DNA of 53,104 nucleotides, taken from Coriobacteriaceae bacterium. GTDB lineage: Bacteria; Actinomycetota; Coriobacteriia; Coriobacteriales; Atopobiaceae. How positions within the stretch are numbered: the first letter of the stretch is position 1; each line of letters begins with the position of its first letter. Location: assembly GCA_004557505.1 (NCBI GenBank), contig SFGZ01000012.1:1-53104 (forward strand). Direction: 5' to 3'. The position numbers and the translations under genes are program-made. The notes below the pieces were generated by a model. It was given only the letters and a program-made list of their open reading frames with translations. It had not been told where the DNA came from and made no database searches. Shown in pieces: positions 50,402 to 53,104 of this stretch.

Positions 50402-51868
50402 CTACCGCCGGCCACGCAGGGAAGCCAGGTACACCTTCAGCCCCTGCTCCCAGTCGGGCATGTGGAAGCCGACGGCCTCGAGCTTTCCGAGGTCGAGCGC
50501 GGAGTTTGCCGGGCGCGGGGCGACGGGGCCCCCTGCGCCCGCGTAGTACTCGTCCGTGCCCACGGGTACCACCCTGTCCCCGTTGCCGTTTGCGGCCTCG
50601 AAGCACACCCTCGCGATGTCGGCCCAGGACCTGACGGCGCCGGAGCCGGTGCAATCGTAGGTGCCATAGGGAGCGTCGGTGCCGAGCAGGTGGAATATCG
50701 CCTCCGCCATGTCGCGCGTGAAGGTGAGGCGGCCGAGCTGGTCGTCCACGACGGTGACGCGGTTGAGCTGGTCATCCGGGTCGGCCACGCGGTCGGAGAG
50801 CCCCACCATGGTCCTCACGAAGTTGTGCCCGTCGCCAATCACCCAGCTCGCGCGCAGGATGTAGTGCCTGGGGCAGTTGGAGACGGCGACGTCGCCGGCG
50901 GCCTTGGACTGGCCATACACGTTGATGGGGCTAAAGGCCTCCGCCTCATCGTGGAGCCCGCGCGTGCCGTCGAAGACGTAGTCGCTCGAGATGTGTACGA
51001 GCGTGATGCCATGCTCGGCGCAGACTCGTGCGAGCAACGCCGGGCCGGTTGCGTTGGCCCTCCAGCAGGCGACACGCCCCTCCGGCGTCTCCGCCCTGTC
51101 CACCGCGGTGTAAGCGCCGCAGTTGATCACCGTGCCATAGAGGTCCCAGTCGACGGAGGCGTAGGCCGCGGGGTCCGAGAAGTCGAAGGAGTCGATGTCG
51201 CAGAAGTCGAAGGTACCAGAGATGCCCCTCTCCTCGGCGAGCGCGCGCACGGCCCGTCCCAGCTGGCCGTCGCAGCCCGTGACGAGCGTCCGCTTTGGGG
51301 CCATGGGGGCAACGTCCCTGAGATACGGGTGGCGCCGATCGGCCTCCGAGAGGATCGCCTCGTCCAGCGGGATGGGCCAGCGGATGCCGAGCGCAGGGTC
51401 GGCCAGGTTCACGAAGGTGTAGGCCCCCCTCAGGTCGGCCGACCAGTAGGCGTCCACCAGGTAGGTGTAGGCGGTGCCGTCTTCGAGGGCCTGGAAGGAG
51501 TTACCCACCCCGCGGGGTACGTAGATGGCGCGGCTGGGGTCGAGGGTCGTCGTGAACACCTTGCCAAAGGTGGCCGAGCCCGCCCTGAGATCGACCCAGG
51601 CGCCGAAGGCCGAGCCGATGGCAACCGAGACGAACTTGTCCCAGGGTTCGGCGTGGACGCCTCGGGTGACGCCGCGCTCGGCGTTGAAGCTGATGTTGTT
51701 CTGCACGACCCTAAGGTCCGGCATCCCCAGCGCGACCATCTTGGCCCGCTGCCAGTTCTCCTTGAACCAGCCGCGGGAGTCTCCGTGGACGGAAAGCTCG
51801 ACCACCCTGAGGCCTGCAATGCCGGTCTCGGTGACCTTGAGCTCCTTCTCGAATTCGATGTCAGACAC
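50402..51868 (-). CDS. Fused dTDP-4-dehydrorhamnose 3,5-epimerase / reductase
   Basis: 488 aa, two enzymes of dTDP-L-rhamnose synthesis in one chain. Residues ~1-188 are RmlC-like (cupin): GDSRGWFKENWQ, RGVTRGVHAEPWDKF with His72 and Lys78, and VPRGVGNSF. Residues ~193-488 are RmlD-like (SDR): TLVTGCDGQLGRAVRAL, ISSDYVFDGTRG, YGQSKAAGD with the Tyr-Lys pair, and the C-terminal RPANSALD. It epimerises and then reduces dTDP-4-keto-6-deoxyglucose to dTDP-L-rhamnose, a donor for wall glycans. This fusion is known from Bifidobacterium and other Actinobacteria. It is 12 bp downstream of rmlB and is the last gene of the operon. Confidence 0.94.
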   Translation of the reverse strand: MSDIEFEKELKVTETGIAGLRVVELSVHGDSRGWFKENWQRAKMVALGMPDLRVVQNNISFNAERGVTRGVHAEPWDKFVSVAIGSAFGAWVDLRAGSATFGKVFTTTLDPSRAIYVPRGVGNSFQALEDGTAYTYLVDAYWSADLRGAYTFVNLADPALGIRWPIPLDEAILSEADRRHPYLRDVAPMAPKRTLVTGCDGQLGRAVRALAEERGISGTFDFCDIDSFDFSDPAAYASVDWDLYGTVINCGAYTAVDRAETPEGRVACWRANATGPALLARVCAEHGITLVHISSDYVFDGTRGLHDEAEAFSPINVYGQSKAAGDVAVSNCPRHYILRASWVIGDGHNFVRTMVGLSDRVADPDDQLNRVTVVDDQLGRLTFTRDMAEAIFHLLGTDAPYGTYDCTGSGAVRSWADIARVCFEAANGNGDRVVPVGTDEYYAGAGGPVAPRPANSALDLGKLEAVGFHMPDWEQGLKVYLASLRGRR

Positions 51869-51880
51869 GCTAACCCCCCC

Positions 51881-52903
51881 CTACTGCCCCTGTCTGGCAT
51901 ACTTGGCCTCGGTGGCCTCCTTGGCCGGACGCCACCAGTCCTCGTTCTCGCGGTACCACTCGATGGTCTGGGCGAGACCCTCGGCGAAGTCGGTGTGGAC
52001 GGGCCTCCAGCCCAGCTCGCGCTCGAGCTTGGTGGGGTCGATCGCGTAGCGGCGGTCGTGGCCGGGGCGGTCGCGCACCCAATCGAAGCCGTCCTCGGGT
52101 CGGCCCATCTGCCGCAGGATCTCGCGCAGGACATCGATGTTGGAGCGCTCGCCGTCGGCGCCGATGAGGTAGGTCTCGCCGGCCCTGCCCCTGGCGAGGA
52201 TGTCCCACACCGCGCGGGAGTGGTCCTCGGTGTGGATCCAGTCGCGCACGTTGTCGCCCGTGCCGTAGAGCTTCGGGCGGATCCCGCAGATGATGTTGGT
52301 CACCTGCCTTGGGATGAACTTCTCGACGTGCTGGTAGGGGCCGTAGTTGTTCGAGCAGTTCGATATCGTGGCGCGCACGCCGTAGGTGCGGGCCCAGGCG
52401 CGCACGAGCAGGTCGGAGGACGCCTTGGTGGAGCTGTAGGGGCTGCTCGGCCGGTACGGGTCATCCGGCTCGAAGCGGCGCGGCTCGTCCAGCGCCAGGT
52501 CGCCGTAGACCTCGTCCGTGCTCACGTGGTGGAAGCGCACGCCGTACTTGCGCGCCGCCTCCAGCAGGCGGTAGGTGCCCTCCACGTTGGTCCGCACGAA
52601 GGGCTCCGGGTCGAGGATGGAGTTGTCGTTGTGGGACTCCGCCGCGTAATGCACGATCGCGTCGTGGCCGGGAACCAGGCGGTCGAGCAGGTCGGCGTCG
52701 CAGATGTCGCCCACCACGAGCTCCACCCGATCGGCCGGCAGGCCCGCGATGTTCGCCGGGTTGCCCGCGTAGGTGAGCTTGTCGAGCACGGTGACGTGCG
52801 TCTCGGGGTGGTTCGCGGCCACCCAGCGCACGAAGTTGGAGCCTATGAAGCCGCAGCCGCCGGTGACGATGATGTTCGTCGGCTCGAATACGTCCTCTGC
52901 CAT
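51881..52903 (-). CDS. rmlB: dTDP-glucose 4,6-dehydratase
   Basis: 340 aa, an extended SDR. NAD loop IIVTGGCGFIGSNFVRW, VHYAAESHNDNSI, catalytic region HVSTDEVYGDL, and PYSSTKASSD (Tyr-Lys), then SNNYGPYQHVEKFIP. It makes dTDP-4-keto-6-deoxyglucose from dTDP-glucose. ATG 52903 has GAGGACTAGG upstream; the longer frame to 52990 overlaps rmlA and is rejected. It sits between rmlA (4 bp gap) and rmlCD. Confidence 0.96.
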   Translation of the reverse strand: MAEDVFEPTNIIVTGGCGFIGSNFVRWVAANHPETHVTVLDKLTYAGNPANIAGLPADRVELVVGDICDADLLDRLVPGHDAIVHYAAESHNDNSILDPEPFVRTNVEGTYRLLEAARKYGVRFHHVSTDEVYGDLALDEPRRFEPDDPYRPSSPYSSTKASSDLLVRAWARTYGVRATISNCSNNYGPYQHVEKFIPRQVTNIICGIRPKLYGTGDNVRDWIHTEDHSRAVWDILARGRAGETYLIGADGERSNIDVLREILRQMGRPEDGFDWVRDRPGHDRRYAIDPTKLERELGWRPVHTDFAEGLAQTIEWYRENEDWWRPAKEATEAKYARQGQ

Positions 52904-52907
52904 GGTC

Positions 52908-53104
52908 CTAGTCCTCCCCGCCCCTGTCGTCGGGCACAATGCCGCCCTCCGCCACGACCCGCAGATGCTGGCCGTAGCCGCTCTTGCCATACCTGTCTGC
53001 CGCGCCCAGCAGCTCGCCCCTGGATATCCAGCCGTTCTCGAAGGCTATCTCCTCGGGCACCGAGACGGGCAGGTCCTGCGCCTCCTCCACGGTGCGCACG
53101 AACT
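52908..53104 (-). CDS. rmlA: Glucose-1-phosphate thymidylyltransferase, C-terminal fragment at window edge
   Basis: Only the last ~65 residues are in the window; the frame runs off the right end without a start. FVRTVEEAQDLPVSVPEEIAFENGWI and the closing YGKSGYGQHL match the RmlA C-terminus. The enzyme makes dTDP-glucose from dTTP and glucose-1-phosphate, the first step of the rhamnose pathway. A tail of ~15 acidic residues follows. First gene of rmlA-rmlB-rmlCD. Confidence 0.88.
   Translation of the reverse strand, partial: FVRTVEEAQDLPVSVPEEIAFENGWISRGELLGAADRYGKSGYGQHLRVVAEGGIVPDDRGGED

Overview
The window is about 53 kb of high-GC bacterial chromosome with strong G/C preference at third codon positions. 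The gene set points to an anaerobic or microaerophilic member of the Coriobacteriia, possibly an Olsenella/Atopobium-type organism: an RmlC-RmlD fusion, an archaeal-style topoisomerase I, MurT/GatD next to Asp23-type proteins, DUF1858/DUF438 and DUF5714 proteins, and a DUF6541-like membrane protein. The taxonomic call is inference from gene content. No rRNA, tRNA, CRISPR array or intact transposase gene was seen.

Layout. 0.2-8 kb: a winged-helix/RGG-repeat protein, a decayed thioredoxin-reductase/glutaredoxin fusion next to intact ahpC, a divergent Fur/PerR-type regulator, an unusual P1B-type metal ATPase with a small partner, and an AraC regulator. 8-12 kb: the ferrous iron system feoA-feoA-feoB with candidate metal-regulator boxes. 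12-20 kb: type IA topoisomerase, tatC, tatA/B, a STAS protein and a TPR membrane protein on one strand, then a class Ic aminotransferase, a hypothetical protein and a glutaredoxin. 20-30 kb: aspS, a CapA-like protein, a HAD phosphatase, two GT2 glycosyltransferases, a large membrane protein and a ribokinase-like gene. 30-36 kb: an envelope cluster, amaP-DUF2273-asp23-murT-gatD, then an SDR enzyme and a VUT/QueT-type transporter. 36-45.6 kb: a 28-residue membrane peptide, a DEAD-box helicase, a DUF1858/DUF438/PAS protein, class I ribonucleotide reductase nrdA-nrdB and a DUF5714 protein. 46-53 kb: an iron alcohol dehydrogenase, an amino-acid permease with an SDR enzyme, and the dTDP-rhamnose genes rmlA (partial), rmlB and rmlCD.

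How the genes fit together. The first 12 kb centre on iron, metals and peroxide: peroxiredoxin plus a broken reductase, a Fur-family regulator, a metal ATPase and Feo. The 22-35 kb and 50-53 kb stretches centre on the envelope: lipid II amidation, envelope stress proteins, glycosyltransferases and rhamnose donor synthesis. Tat export genes sit between.

The least explained features are non-coding. There are two ~210-bp elements with related terminal inverted repeats (36038-36256 and 49881-50085). A ~250-bp AT-rich element carries two 40-bp-spaced repeats at each end (45652-45900). A recurrent hairpin with TGAGGC/GCCTCA arms occurs at gene ends. A pair of 31-nt direct repeats lies upstream of feoA.
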